The position numbers and the translations under genes are program-made. A DNA stretch of 64,000 nucleotides from Rhyzopertha dominica (Eukaryota > Arthropoda > Insecta > Coleoptera > Bostrichidae), in assembly GCA_025024175.1 (NCBI GenBank), contig QCXZ01000041.1, positions 13,635,786 through 13,699,785 on the forward strand, in the 5' to 3' direction. The notes beneath the pieces are model-generated. The model was not told the DNA's origin and did no database searches. It saw only the letters and a list, made by a program, of their open reading frames with translations. This document shows positions 1 through 12,500 of this stretch, piece by piece. How positions within the stretch are numbered: the first letter of the stretch is position 1; every line of letters starts with the position of its first letter.

Positions 1-336
1 TTAGATTTTAATACATTATACAAAAGATACGATCTTTACACATACATTTATCTAATACGGGTTGTCATATGTTGTCATATTAAGCAACTTGGTGTGAGAT
101 TTTACGAGATGCCTTGTTACGCGTATGGCGAGAAGAAAAAGGTACTGAAAATAAAACTAACGCTGTTTATGCACGCATATATCAGTAAAACCGAGGCGTT
201 ACGCGATTGAAGTTACTGACAGAAAACACAAATGTGAAAATATTATGCCCCCACGGAAAAATACCTAACCAGTCGCTCAACCTATAAATATATATCCTAT
301 AAATACCGGAAAACAAGCAACCATCCAACAGTTAGT

Positions 337-495
337 ATGTTCACCAATACGTCTATGTCCACGACCACAACCTCGCCACTGGAGATGCCTACCACAAGAG
401 TAGGCGAATCGTCGGGAGAAGGAAGAAGAAGACATCAACCACAACCATCCACCCCGGAAGCGTCATATTATTATTTATACATATTACACTTGTGA
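337..495 (+). CDS. Small candidate ORF downstream of TATA-like motifs, unrecognised
   Basis: A 52-codon frame starts at the ATG at 337, is rich in Thr, Ser and Pro, then Arg/Gln, and ends in a hydrophobic Tyr/Leu tail. Tandem TATAAATA-like motifs lie about 45-55 bases upstream and an AATAAA lies near 668. The local GC content exceeds that of the flanks. I do not recognise the protein. It could be the first exon of a gene, part of an old mobile element, or chance. Confidence 0.15.
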   Translation: MFTNTSMSTTTTSPLEMPTTRVGESSGEGRRRHQPQPSTPEASYYYLYILHL

Positions 496-983
496 TCATG
501 TCATTTGTTAGTGTTATTACAATCATGATCTATTGATTATTACAGTGTGTGGTTTTTAGAATTTTCATAGTTTTTGTATGAAATGGTGCAGTACATGCAT
601 TGATGCCGGTCTTTTTCAACGTTATTTGCAATTAATTATTATGTGCCTTGTTTTAGTTTTTTTAACATAAATAAATCTTAGGATACTTCGTTGCCGAAGA
701 AAAAAATTCAATTAACTTACCAAAAGTTTTTTAAATACCTTGCTTTCCAAAATTAAGGCCTTATTATTATATTAAGCTTTTATGTATCGAAAACGACATC
801 ATACTTCCAAAATTGAANGACATTATNTGATAAGGGACATCATCTTCTACAGCCTTTGTGTTTACATTTTTTCTGTAGAGATATCGAGAGGAATAAAAGC
901 ACACCATAAGCTATTTCAAAAATCCAAAAGGTGCACTAAATTAAGCAAACGTAACCGCAAATTTTTCTCCATCTGAAATAGTT
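496..983. other. AT-rich intergenic DNA
   Basis: No coding pattern is seen. Ambiguous bases (N) occur at 818 and 827. Confidence 0.5.
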
Positions 984-985
984 TA

Positions 986-2747
986 TACAGGTTGGCTACA
1001 AAGTATGGAACCAGCAGGATATTGCAGGATCTGTTCGACCGATTTTTCTGAAATTGTGCATGGGCCTATGGGTAATTTAAATATATTTTTTGGATTTTTT
1101 CAATATATCACTCTTGTACAGTTTATTGCATCTGCGTTGAGAAAAGTGTAAAAACAATAATTGAAACTGACAAAGAACGAAAAGAATCAAAACATTTTTC
1201 TTTATCGCTAAAATGGATGAAAAAGGTATTACTGTTTTCCTTGACTGGTAATAATTTTCGTCTAGTTTGATCAATTTATTACGAATTGGGTAGCCAAAAA
1301 GTAAAAAAAAAACATGTTCCGTGAAAATGCCGCATTTTTTCAGATTTACATCCCAGAAGATGCNCAAAATATTCTTTGTAGCATATCTGTAAGTTCTGAA
1401 TTTATGTCCTAATTCGTTCTCTTAAATTTTCGACATTACGTGGCCGATCAGCATAAATACGATTTTTCAGATACCCCCACAGGAAAAAATCAAGCGGCGT
1501 CAAATCAGGGGAACGCGCTGGGCATTCTATCGCTCTGCGCTTACCAATCCACGTTGATTGCAAAATGGAGCGGTGCACCATCTTGCTGAAACTATATCTG
1601 TTCAAATGGACGTGCAGCATTTTCCCGATTAGGGAACAGGCGTTCTGGTATAATGTGTTCGCGCAAGAGCTGTAAATACTTGACCGCATTCATATTTCCA
1701 TCAATGAAAAAAGGCCCAATAATGTGCTCACCGATAATACCACACCAAACATTCACTTTTTGGTGGTGTTGTGTGTACTTGTTCCATCCAATGTTGATTT
1801 GTCTCCGATCAATGTCTGCAATTATGTCTACTCACATTAACATTGAGGCAAAAAGTCGCTTCATCAGAAAACATAATACAATTTAAAATGTTTCTACCTT
1901 CATCTATCATGTTCATAGCAGTTTTGCAAAATTCTATCCTACGATCGACATCATCTGTGCTCAGTTCTTGTAATAAGTGAATTTTGTATGGATAAAACTT
2001 CTCTTTTTTCAAAATTTCCTGAACAGATCTTCTGCTAATGTGGTAAGTGTAAGCACGATGTTGTACGGAACACTTGGGATTCCCTTGCACATCTAAAAAG
2101 ACATTCAAGTTACTTTAATCAGTCGTAGCAACCTTTGGACATCCTGGTTTTTGACGATTTTTAACACCGCCGAATTCGTCAAAACGTTGCAATGTTTTAA
2201 TAACTGTTGATCTGGTAATTGGTCCACGATCTTCATGAATTACATTGTAGAGTGCAACTACTTCCGAATAACTTTGCCTTCTATCTCCATATCCAATCAT
2301 AATCAAAAATTTTGATGCAATCATGTTCAGTTAACTGAGGCATTGCGACTGCAATTAACATAGTAAATGAAAATTATCACCAGTCACGAGGAAAATGGAG
2401 ACACCTGGAGTTTTTGTTCTCACTTAGCGATAACGCATGTGGTTCCTATCCCGAAGTTTTTTGCAAGACCCAAGTTTATTATCACACTTTTCTCAACTTA
2501 GAAGCAATAAATTGTAAAAGTGTGATACATTTTTGAAATCATGAAAAAATATCCATTTCAATGAAGTGCCTTCCTATTTAAAAAAATGCAACTTGCGCCC
2601 ATATCTCGGAAACGACGGCAGACACGGAGTTGAAAAACTTCCAGAAAATGCATTTTAATTAGCCATGGCCTATGCACAACTTCAGAAAAATCGGTCGAAC
2701 AGAAACTGAAATATCCTGCTGGTTTCATACTTTGTAGCGACCCTGTC
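986..2747 (-). mobile_element. Decayed Tc1/mariner-type element with long terminal inverted repeats
   Basis: The left end (from 986) and the reverse complement of the right end (to 2747) match over roughly 100 bp, sharing blocks such as GCTACAAAGTATG, CCAGCAGGATAT and TTCGACCGATTTTTCTGAA. The element is bounded by TA dinucleotides at 984-985 and 2748-2749, the usual target duplication of this superfamily. It carries one broken transposase gene on the minus strand. Divergence between the repeats and the frameshifts in the gene indicate an old, immobile copy. Confidence 0.85.
1402..2343 (-). pseudogene. Tc1/mariner (IS630-type) transposase, frameshifted
   Basis: The transposase would excise and reinsert the element through a DDE/D catalytic triad. 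The start MPQLTEHD is read at 2343 downward. After a frame break the helix-turn-helix region GYGDRRQSYSEVVALYN and TRSTVIKTLQRF follows (about 2324-2115). Next comes the first catalytic Asp in MFSDEATF (near 1850). The second Asp lies in FQQDGAPLHF, readable only in another frame near 1590. The C-terminal block is PARSPDLTPLDFFLWG (near 1480). At least three frame changes and a stop separate these pieces, so no functional protein is possible. The family is common and multicopy in insects. The closest sub-family was not determined. Confidence 0.85.
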
Positions 2748-3033
2748 TAACTGTAATTATGTCTCGGTATGGTGTTAATGGTGGCGATGTAATTTTAATA
2801 TGTTTGCTATAACGTTATAACTATTGTTTTTGGTGCGTTTAATTTATTCTTAAAGTTAACTTTACAGTGAGGAAATGTCAGCAATTTGTGTATACAGCTA
2901 TTGAACGCATTGTTTCATTCCTCATGCTCAATCGCCACAAACATAAATCTAATGTACTTTATAGGAGTCTACGCATTTATTCAGTTATTTTATCTTATTG
3001 ATTATAACAAGTGTAACAACAGCAGTTTCCTAT
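2748..3033. other. Intergenic DNA, nothing recognised
   Basis: AT-rich, with no coding frame or repeat pairing seen. Confidence 0.4.
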
Positions 3034-3857
3034 TTTAAGAGGGGCATTTACTTGGAGCGATCGGGCAAAATGTAAACTATGCAACCCATGTTACCAGCGG
3101 GACATGGGACGTAAGAGGGTAGCCGATAGGTTGAAATCTCGCAAAGATCAGATGGGCTAAACTAATATTCGGAAAATTGCTGACTGTAGCGTGTGCATAA
3201 AAAAAAAGTATGATATTAGTAACTTACTATGATATTATACCAGGTGATTCAAAATATGGAATAACCCATTTATTTCTGTAAATATGAACTATATAACATT
3301 TCATTCTAACTGCATGTTAACTATGATTTCTGGAGGAACTTTTATAATAATTTTCATTCCGCCTCCCCATTGCTTCGGCAGACAGTAAATTAATGTGAAA
3401 GAGCTTTTAACATTAAACTTGTCACGTGTATTTAGACATAAAAGCTTAGAAATCCGGACATATCGGAATAAATAAATTCCGCTCTCTTGAAGGACTCGTG
3501 CGAAAGAGTTTGCGGTTTTAGATTTTTTGAATGATTTTACTTATTTATCGTGCTCATTTTTTGGTAGTGTACAAAGAAATATGTAGCTACAACGTGGAGT
3601 TCGAATTTTTCGTTTATGTGCCTTAGTTTTCGAGAAATAGCTCGCCAAAAATACGCATTTTTAAGTATAATATAACAACAAATATTTACATTAATGTACC
3701 AAATTCAAAAAAAAATCGAACTCTACGTTGTAGCTACATCTTTTATCATTGCCATGTCAAAATTTCACTTCGAAAAAGTTTCGAATAACTCGGTAAAATG
3801 TAAAACGCTAGGTGCTTAAAATGACCCGCTTCGCTCTAGGTAAACGCCCCTCTTAAA
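3034..3857. mobile_element. Non-autonomous inverted-repeat element (MITE-like)
   Basis: The left end (TTAAGAGGGGCATTTAC near 3035) and the right end (GTAAACGCCCCTCTTAA, ending near 3856) are inverted copies of each other, extending about 25 bp. TTAA lies at both borders, so the target site could be TTAA or TA. There is no coding capacity. A second, internal inverted pair at 3579-3612 and 3711-3741 (GTAGCTACAACGT-type) could fold into a stem. A separate motif at 3240 resembles a mariner-type terminus and may be a nested fragment. Confidence 0.6.
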
Positions 3858-5005
3858 GTGTACGCAGTTTCGAACTCAAGTCCGATAAATTGAAAAGGCA
3901 GTCTTCTTAATGATAATAAAATTTCCATCTGAACAAATACTCTTTTTGATTTAATCGTTAAAATATTGAAACTTACATTATCAGTGCATTTAATTAGCAT
4001 TTGTGATCTAAAACAGAAACAAACGTGCAACGATGCACACCGCCGTGAAATCTCGCAATCCAACTGCCTAAACCGACGCTCGAATCCGGCTGCCGCCTCC
4101 AAATCCATTTCAATATCAATTTAACGTAAAGTCGGGTGCAAAACCTGGCTCAGTTAAGTTAATTAGAGGCGTGCATCTCACGTGCGATATCAAGGTGGCC
4201 GCACAACCGTGGGTAATTGCGCTATCGTACGGCATACATACAAATGTGACACCGGCTCACTTAGCGCACACCGGAATAAGATTCGCCCTCATGGCGGCGG
4301 CAATTACACGTTTCACGGAAGACCTGCAAACGGCCGCGCGCCGGTAAAAACTCGACGATATCATTGTTTGCAACGATATCCGTTCGAGTGCCGTTGCCGT
4401 TCGATGGCTTCATTTCGAGATGTTTTCGCAATGGACCGGTTAAGGAATTGCGCCGGGGAAAACGGGAATCTGGAGGATATTCNCCTTGCAAGCGCGGAAT
4501 AAACAAGCCGCATTGCAGGTGATTTTCAGGAAAGGTAAAATCACCAAAATCATAAATAGGTATGTTGAGCAAAGAAGCAGATCGAGCGACGAATGGAGAT
4601 AATGATGCAAGCGTAATTGTTAGGTCTTTTACCGAAAAATATCATGCGGAGGAAGGGGATACATTTCAACTTTTTACAGGAGGAAACAGCCGGAATGTCG
4701 GAAACGTCAACATATACAGGACAAGACTAAGTATGTCGTAAAATACATCAGCGTATGCCCTTCATCGGTGATGTGGCAACGCGGGATAAACAGAACTGCT
4801 GAATAGGGCAGGGACACTAGAACAGGCAGCTATAGTTATGGGATTAGGAATAGATTAGAGATGATAGTTCTAGTTCATTTTGGTGAATATTTCATCGTGA
4901 ATTAATTCAATAGTTCAATTAAGTGAACAGTTCAATTTTACCGTTCTAAATGAACTATAGCTCGAATTCGATAGACGCTTCCCATTTAGTGGGTTGTAGT
5001 AGTTG
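3858..5005. other. Intergenic DNA with a GC-elevated island at about 4080-4520
   Basis: The 4080-4520 stretch is clearly richer in GC and CpG than its flanks and is open in one frame on each strand (106 and 103 codons). Neither translation looks like a known family. It could be an exon, a regulatory region or old unique DNA. At 4860-4970 there are repeated GTTCA/TGAAC words, suggesting a degenerate terminal repeat of another element. An N lies at 4483. Confidence 0.3.
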
Positions 5006-5970
5006 ATTAGAGCTGGACGATACCATTCGACAGGTATCGATATTCGATACCGGTGCAGTATCGATACTACTCAAAAGTATCGAAGTATGGGAAGTATCAA
5101 CAGTGTTAAAGTAGCAACAAATCCCCTGGAATATTCCACTAGCCACGAGTTGTTCCTTTCATTACATACTTCTCATGCTTTCCATTAATTTGATATTTCA
5201 AAACTTTCAATACTTTTGATGTCGCTAATACACTACTGCAATAATTTCAGTTCTTGTACTTTAAATTATTCAGATATTTCGAAGCCTTCAAAATCTTTGA
5301 TGCTGTCAATATTTTAGACGCTTTTATTTTTTTCGATACGTACTTTTCCAACTTTGTATTGTTTCAATATTTAATATTTTCATTACTTTTAATACTGCCG
5401 ACACTTTGGACGCTGCAATACCTATGAAGATTCTCATACTATAAATTTTGCAATACTCTAAATTCAACACATTTGATACTTTCGACAAGTCAGATACTTT
5501 TGAATACTTTAAATATGTAGACATTTTTAGGTACCTTCGATGCATTTGTTTTTTTTTCGATACTTGAATACCACGACAAGGTGGTATAGATCCTCCATAC
5601 CGGAAAAGTAACGATACTTTGAGTAAATATTGATACTCTCTCCTCAATGCTTGGATATTTTCAACACATTTGATACTTTCGACAAGTCAGATACTTTTGA
5701 ATACTTCGATACTTGAATGCCACGACAAGGTGATATCGATCCTTCATACCGGCAAAAGTAACGATACTTTAAGTAAGTATTGATACTCCTTCCTCAATGC
5801 TTCAATATTTTTGATACATTTGATACTTTCGGTACTTCAGATGCTTTTGCATATTGTCGATAGTTTTAAATACTTTCAAATACTTTCGATACTTTTGAAT
5901 TTCTATACTTGAATACCACAAAAAGGTGGTATCGATACTCGATACCGCCAAAGGTATTGATACCGTTGTG
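5006..5970. repeat. Degenerate 'cgatact' repeat block with internal duplications
   Basis: The words GATACTT, CGATAC and GGTATCGATA recur dozens of times. A longer unit containing CTTGAATACCACGACAAGG is present near 5556, 5707 and 5904, a period of about 150-200 bp. The outer parts near 5030-5080 and 5925-5965 are inverted relative to each other around GTATCGATAC/CGATACC words. No protein is encoded. The apparent frames are by-products of the repeat. Confidence 0.7.
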
Positions 5971-6593
5971 TTTATTTTAGGCATGAAATGTAATAGGTAC
6001 TTTATAGTTAATGAAACTGTCTTTATAAAATATATTTAAATTTGTAATTAACTTAATGGCTTTGCAGATAGGTACAATAGGTATAACGAAAGTAGTAATT
6101 AATAATAACTTCACTAATGCAAAATAATACAACTGCAATCAAAATAATTGTTGGTAAAGACAAATAGATAACCGCTATGCAAGGGAGCGGTACTTTTTTC
6201 TTTATCAATCAACCACCGCACACCAACAATTATGCATTCGTAAATGTTAACTTGTAAATAGCAATGATAATAACTTGTTTTATAAAAAATAAACGTTTGT
6301 AAAGTATAACTTATTATGTCTCCCAATGTTTTAACCTTTAACATTGTTTTTGGGTATTATATAATTGTACCACTAGCTTGTCTTGATTTTAAACATACCG
6401 TGGTATTTTGCAAGCTTGCTAGACGGAAGTTTTCGACTAAATAGTGAGAAATAACCACCTTAGGTAGTAAAGATAAAATTGTAATAGAAAAACTCATACC
6501 TGTACAAGTGTAAGAACTCATGGAGCTCCAGGCAAAGTCTGCAACAAAAATAAAGTAAAAAATAACGACATGGCCATACACGAACAGTGAAGC
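5971..6593. other. AT-rich intergenic DNA
   Basis: Nothing recognisable on either strand. Confidence 0.4.
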
Positions 6594-6623
6594 ACGCTAG
6601 TATCAGGATGACAAATGTCTAGT

Positions 6624-6656
6624 CTGAAGAAGGCCCAATAAAAGAGCCGAAACGTC
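6624..6656 (+). ncRNA. Hammerhead-like motif, probably a retroelement relic
   Basis: CTGAAGA fits the hammerhead core CUGANGA. It is followed by an imperfect GGC/GCC stem and then GAAACGTC, which fits the second core strand plus a GUC cleavage triplet with no room for stem III. Hammerheads of this kind are known from Penelope-like retroelements. No reverse transcriptase is adjacent, so this is a fragment at best, and activity is unlikely. Confidence 0.35.
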
Positions 6657-6810
6657 GCCAAATACAAATATATATAATGTCTGTAATGTGCATAAAACCA
6701 TTATGACTTTAAGATTTCTTTTAAGATATATTTGTTGTCACCCGTTTAGTGGCCCTCTGCATTTTCAGTGATTTCAGTGCTGTAGTTTATCTATTTAAAT
6801 AAAGTGATGA

Positions 6811-6946
6811 TTTGTTTGAACTTGTGTCAGGCAAATTTTGAGGTTCTTCGTCTTTGACAAAGATTACAGGTGTAATCGAAACGTTAGACTTATAACTTTT
6901 TGTTAGTGTTTTCAAGAGACAGCGATCTATCCCACAAAATATTATC
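6811..6946 (+). repeat. Penelope-like terminal repeat fragment, copy 1
   Basis: This segment is repeated, in inverted orientation, at 42889-43022. Both contain a perfect 7-bp stem GATTACA...TGTAATC followed by GAAACGT, reminiscent of stem II plus the second core strand of a hammerhead, and both end in AGAGACAGCGATCTATCC. The first core strand does not match CUGANGA, so it is not called as a ribozyme. Confidence 0.5.
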
Positions 6947-6949
6947 ATA

Positions 6950-8552
6950 AAGTGATGTATAATTTCTATATTGCGGCTAAGCAAAGCCATTTAATTATTT
7001 ATGTTTCATTTGTATTTAAAAACGTACCTGTTTTTTGACAGAGGAAACGTTATTGCAAGGCTTACTTATCTATCGGTCGGTAGAACAACAAATATTACTT
7101 TGATTTCTATTTGTTGCATAGTTATTTGCTCAAACACCAATGTAAGCGTGAAAATGGGCAATTACAAACTGTCCGATCTATTGCATTTTGTAGAAATCTC
7201 ATTTTGCCACATTCTAAGTTGTTGCTATAAGCAACCTTCACGTTTCAGATCATTTTTCGGGTCATGTTTCTTCTCCTACTGTACATGAGTAGAATTCCTT
7301 GTGAAATATACTGTCTAGACTGTGTGGTATCCACATAATAAATAAAAGGTACGTTTGTCCCGAGGTCCGCTACCGTTATTTGTTTTAATTAAACGATCTG
7401 CTAAAAGTGAAAGAGATGTTCGTCCGACACGATTTTAGTTTGTTCCTTCAGCATTGTCAGAAATGGTTAAATTCGTGTCGCACATTTATAAGTCACAAAA
7501 ATCGTGCTTCTACGAAGCTCATTTTATCTAAATACGTTATATACAATACGAGATAATGAAATTTCTGGGTTATGCATTCGAGTTTGCTACGCTGCAATAG
7601 GTTTTTGATAGCAGTCTAATATTAGAGAGTTGTGCTACCAATTGAAGCAACACATAAGGTCGATAATAGCTCAGCCATAGGCTAGGGGTGTTCTGTATAG
7701 CTCCCTTAAAATATTTCTCAAGGTTTAAATATTTTTATGAAATACCATAAAACTGCCATCGCCAAAGCTGCCTCCAATGAGAAGGTGAACTTCAATATTT
7801 AATGTTTTGTTAACAATCGTAAATAATTATTATCATTTCTAGTCGAGGAACTTAAGCCCCTCCCCTCTAAAATATTGTGTTAGCTACGCCTATGCGCTTT
7901 GCTAAGGTGTGTTAGGACGAAATAGGTGAAACTGTTTTTCTATCAAAGTGACAAATATATGTTGATCATCCGTTGCGATTTCTGGATCGGACTCCTCATC
8001 AGCGAATAACAACGCAATGATACGAAACCATACCGTTTTAAGACTTTCTGAGTCACTTAGGAAACTTGAAACGGTTTGACTATTTGATTATTAATAACAC
8101 CAAACGTACAATAAGGTCTATATTACAAAGAATAGCTTCTCAAAAAAATCATGTTGTGCACACCGTGTGAAATGACATATAGGCAGATCACATATATTTT
8201 GATAAGGAAAATTTTTGGATTGCAAGTATATTGCACTTTTATGGATATTGAGTTGGCGAACGCGTGTTTGCAATTGGCGACATTTTTAACGAGCGACGAG
8301 GTATGTAAGATCATCCAACCCTACAGCCGGTTCTGAGTTCTGACAACCATATGTATTTTTATTTATGAAATTCCCTTATGCGCAGATCCAAATATCAACA
8401 AAGATATTTCTAACCATTAGCCGTTTTAAAGTAAACGCTTAATGACAGTAACTGTACTTTAAACTTTTTAGGCTAACTAACAACTATCTGTTAAGATTGC
8501 TAGTTTACAAGCTAAAGCGTTAATTTCTTTGAATGAATGATTAAAAAGCAAT
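6950..8552. other. Intergenic DNA
   Basis: No gene recognised. On the minus strand at 8007-7972 a CTGATGAGGAGTCC word followed by AGAAATC is a possible degenerate hammerhead trace, too weak to annotate separately. Confidence 0.35.
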
Positions 8553-8915
8553 ATGTTTGACGAAAGTTACGGTGTCTATCCCAAATGTCAGATTCATAAT
8601 TCACCCATCACGAAGCCCAAACAAATAATTCTGAACGTTCTCGAAAAGAGACCCTTGCGCACAATTTCACCAGCAAAATGGATTCTTTATACAAGTTCAA
8701 TGATATCTCTGCATCCTTTTAGTAGCGTCCCGGTTCTACACGAGGATTCTAAACCCCGGTCTTGCGTGGAGCGTCCCAGTCCGATCTCCAACCGGGACGC
8801 TAACCGGAATGTTTCAGTGAATCGTCTGGCCGACAGGACGTATACTCATCATTCATTTCAGCGGAGCGCAATCCCTCTTATATCTGAGGACGTATCGCCG
8901 TTTGGCCGACGCTAG
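8553..8915 (+). CDS. Open frame of 120 codons in a GC-elevated island, unrecognised
   Basis: The frame is open from an ATG at 8553 and becomes GC-rich after about 8700. The predicted protein is basic, rich in Ser, Pro and Arg, and has no visible domain, signal peptide or membrane segment. The second half contains short inverted words around AGCGTCCCGGTT and AACCGGGACGCT (about 8723 and 8798), so structure at the DNA or RNA level may explain the composition. I see no splice or promoter support, and coding status is doubtful. Confidence 0.15.
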   Translation: MFDESYGVYPKCQIHNSPITKPKQIILNVLEKRPLRTISPAKWILYTSSMISLHPFSSVPVLHEDSKPRSCVERPSPISNRDANRNVSVNRLADRTYTHHSFQRSAIPLISEDVSPFGRR

Positions 8916-9335
8916 TGTTGGGCGAAGTTGTTATTCTATCGATGATTCCTAGTAGGTAATGCCCTCTGTTTCTTATCGATTAATAAAAAATTATTTTTGA
9001 AGCGCTGCATAATTGGGTACTATCACTTTTTTAGAAAATTACGTGTAATGAATCTTGAAGGGCATTTATGTTGTACGCCATGTTTAAAAAACAAAAATAA
9101 TATTTGTAGGTAGAGAATTTGAGGTCTGAATCTTAGGAGTCGCCGCCAAAACGCTTCTATCCAAGGTTATTTAACTCGTGACGTCAAGTGTCTTGTAAAC
9201 ATTACCGAGGAGCTTGCTGTTTAATGGTATAGTATCATTTTTATGTTGAAATATCTTTACTGTGATGTTTATACAAAGCACGGTGTAAGAGTTCGCACCA
9301 AGAAGTGATTTGTGTAGTTTTACAAACATCTACTA
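8916..9335. other. AT-rich intergenic DNA
   Basis: No gene seen. A TGTTGGGCGAA word at 8914 resembles the outer end of some hAT elements, but no partner end was found. Confidence 0.3.
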
Positions 9336-9523
9336 TGTTTAGAAAACAAAACAAATGCTGTTTTGTACCTGGCTGTAAGAGTATCAGTTAGTACCGCTAA
9401 CAAAATTTTTGTAACCGTTCCTCGAGATTTTCAACGTTTGAAAAAGTGGTTTAAGGCCGCTAAGCGTGATATGCCGAAATAGCAAACTTTGTTTTTCTGC
9501 TGTGAAGATCATCTTAATGTAAC
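9336..9523 (+). pseudogene. THAP-domain fragment, frameshifted
   Basis: From the ATG at 9336 the translation begins MFRKQNKCCFVPGCKSIS, a typical start of a THAP zinc finger (C-x4-C). After a one-base shift near 9392 it continues KIFVTVPRDF, then LKKWFKAAKRDMP, and, past an in-frame TAG at 9480-9482, FFCCEDHLNV, which supplies the C-x2-H pair. THAP domains bind DNA and occur in both host regulators and P- or Kolobok-type transposases. The frameshift and stop make this a relic. Nothing after the domain is recognisable. Confidence 0.75.
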
Positions 9524-12500
9524 GTTTATTATTATTATTTTTGAGGTTGTGGGTGTTTACCATTCAGTTTTCATTTTGTTATAGCTTGAAGAGGATATGG
9601 AAAACTATATGCGTTTTAAGTGGTAATTTATATTTATTCTGTCCTCTAAAATAAATGTCAAGTTTAGGTTACATTTTTCATTCTTACATTTCTATGTTTA
9701 CAAATAGCATATTTCCAACAACTAATTGTGATCAAATTTTCAATGGCACGTTAATTTGACAAAAAGTTCACTTATGCTGTTGCTTTTACGTTCCTTATCT
9801 CCGCCGCGTTGAACCGCTCGTCGCTGTTCACAAATTCCATAATAATGAACATGTATTCAGAACTCATAAGTATTTCACTTTTTCTTGGCGTATTTTAATT
9901 CGCTTGACAGAAAATGAACGCAAACAACAAACTGATAAATTGACGGGCTGAGACCTTTAATGGATTTAAATGTTCACATTTTTAATGTGGATTAGACGCT
10001 ACCTATTAATATGCAATTGAATAAAATTTAAATACATGGCAAAATACCCAATTTGACTGCATCTGCACTACTAAATATTTACTCGAATTCTTATTCAGCA
10101 CCTTAGTACGGGTCATCCTTTAACCAAGTATAATAATATTCAGCCTTCACTGAAAACATACCTAGTTGCCGCAAAATTATTAAAACATTAATGGAAATTG
10201 ATTGTACAGTCTGATCTCAAAAATCGTACATCAGTTTTGTCTCTTTAATTACCTTCAACATTTTAGGGGAGTAAGGTGGTAGATCTTGCACCGAACATGT
10301 ATTTTTCTGTTTATAACTACGAACCAAGAGCAAACCTTATATCTTCCCTGTAGCGCAGGTGAAAGCTATCACCACCTACTTGAAGAACATCAGCTTCATC
10401 GTGAAACTAGGTTCTTTATGGTAGCTGATGATTAATGCAGCATAAAGCATTTTACAGACGGAGGTGTGCGAGCAACAGGTATATAGAAACTAGATGTGAA
10501 ACCTCAGATAAATTTGCAGCGTCAATACCTCATCCTTGCAGCATCTGTGATTTGTTTTAACGAAGCAAATGACCGAAACAGTATAACACGCCATTTGAGT
10601 ATAAAAAATCCAGGGCACACAACAACCGAAAATAAATATCTAGGTACATTTATAACCAATGAGCTTAGACATAGAGACGGTCAAAAAACGGATAATAACT
10701 TCACACAGAGTAACCAGGTACCAAGGTGATATTCCCCTTTGTAGAAAAATTTAAGCCGCATTTGAAGCTATTAAATACTTTATGTACGTTCCTTTCAATA
10801 TAAAGACTGTAGTCAACCGTAAATGAAGCTTCACCTTTTTTTCGATTTGTGCGACATATTTGTCTGTCTGAAAACTACCGACTGCACAACATTATACTTG
10901 TATTATACATTGGTGGTATACTGTTTAGAATATGCACAAGACCAGCAAGTTTAAGAAGAAATAAAAGGATGCATGCAGTAAGATACAGGTATTTCTTTTG
11001 CTCCTCTCGAAAAGGTGAAAAAACCTTTTGAGGTAACAATAATTAGAGTTAAGGACGAAGTTTTTACTAAGCCAAAATATTCAAACGTAATAATTCCTAG
11101 ATCAGCAAGAACCTTGTCTGGCCTGTAGGAGTAAAACAAAAAGAATTGTTTAGTGGTGGTAGTGCATGCTTCAGTATTTTATCTAAATAAATCCATTTCT
11201 AATCGAAAAAGAACAAAAAGAAGAGGACTTGTAAAACTTTCATATGTTGCATTGAATACATATTATTTAAAAATGAAACACCGATTTTCTAAAATGCAAC
11301 AGTTAGTCGGTTCTGGCAAGATAATTGGACACAAAACATTAAAAAGCTTAAATAGATGGTAAAATATATGTTGTGCTAGCAATCATGTAAAAGGCTTTAA
11401 ACCAATAGATTTGTAAAGTAATTATTATTATTCAAATACTAGAGATACTCAGATCCTGATAACTGAGCTAACATCATGAAATAATGAATACATAATAGTT
11501 TTCAGGGCAGTTAGAAAATAAGGTACTTCTAAAACCAACTGAACCATTAGCAATTATTCTTGACAGTACCCTTTATCACAGCATGTAATTAGACAAGATC
11601 TAAAATGAAATACGAAGCAAAGCACAAAAAAGTAACAAAATTGATTATTTAACTAATATGTTCTTAAGTGAATTCTTAGACATTGTTACTAAGTACGAAA
11701 CTTAAAAAAGACTAGTGTTGTAAAACGTAAAAGAAATTAGCAATAAACCTCCAAAAAGGTATCTTTTAGAGTGTAGATAATATCACAGAGCAATATACGA
11801 ACCTAAGGTGCTGCAACTGTCTCACTTTATATTTAACCCCATTCAACTCATACGGGGCAGTACAAAAAAAACTATTATATTTCAGGGATATGAAATGGAG
11901 CTCGCGTTATGGATTATTGACAACTAATTAGAAATGTTGATAAAGATAGCAACAGTAACGAAAGTTATAATATTTTACTGCTCGTGTTCACTTGTTTTCG
12001 CATTTTCTTGATGAAACTGGCATTGACGATACGTTTTTGATATAACTGTTTTAACTATATTTTTGCAGTTAAATAATAACTAATTGTTCAATTTTTAATG
12101 CACTTTGGCAACAATCTCCTATGTTGCCTAGGATGATAACTTGTCCATGGTTTTGAACTGTACGGAGTATACAGCAGTCATAGACATACGCAGTGAAGAA
12201 TGCCTAAGAAGGGTAGAGAAAGGCATACTACAATTCCTCACTACTACAGTAAATGACCAAGAAATAAAGCAGAATTCTTTGATGGAAAGGCGATTGTCAA
12301 AAAAATGACATATCCAGCGGAAACAGATGGACTATTTACTGAAAGGGTCTTTATTTAGGGACACGTAAAACGTGTTCCATTCCTTAAGTTCTACGCTCTA
12401 GACAGACGCTTTACACTGGCAATCAAGCACGTGCTCCTCCAACCCAGCGTAGACATAGCCCACTTGGCGGTATCTCCAGGAGTGGCAATAATGCCGACCG

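Noticed and set aside
4182..4502. 106-codon frame in the GC-elevated island
   Set aside because: The opposite strand is equally open, no domain is seen and an N interrupts it. Kept only as a compositional island.
7972..8007. Minus-strand hammerhead-like word CTGATGAGGAGTCC with AGAAATC
   Set aside because: The second core strand has an extra base and no GUC triplet at the expected place, so it is not called as a ribozyme.
10496..10729. Frame with NKYLGTFITNEL as a LINE C-terminal relic
   Set aside because: Only one short block matches. No reverse transcriptase core or tail is nearby, so it is mentioned only in the intergenic note.
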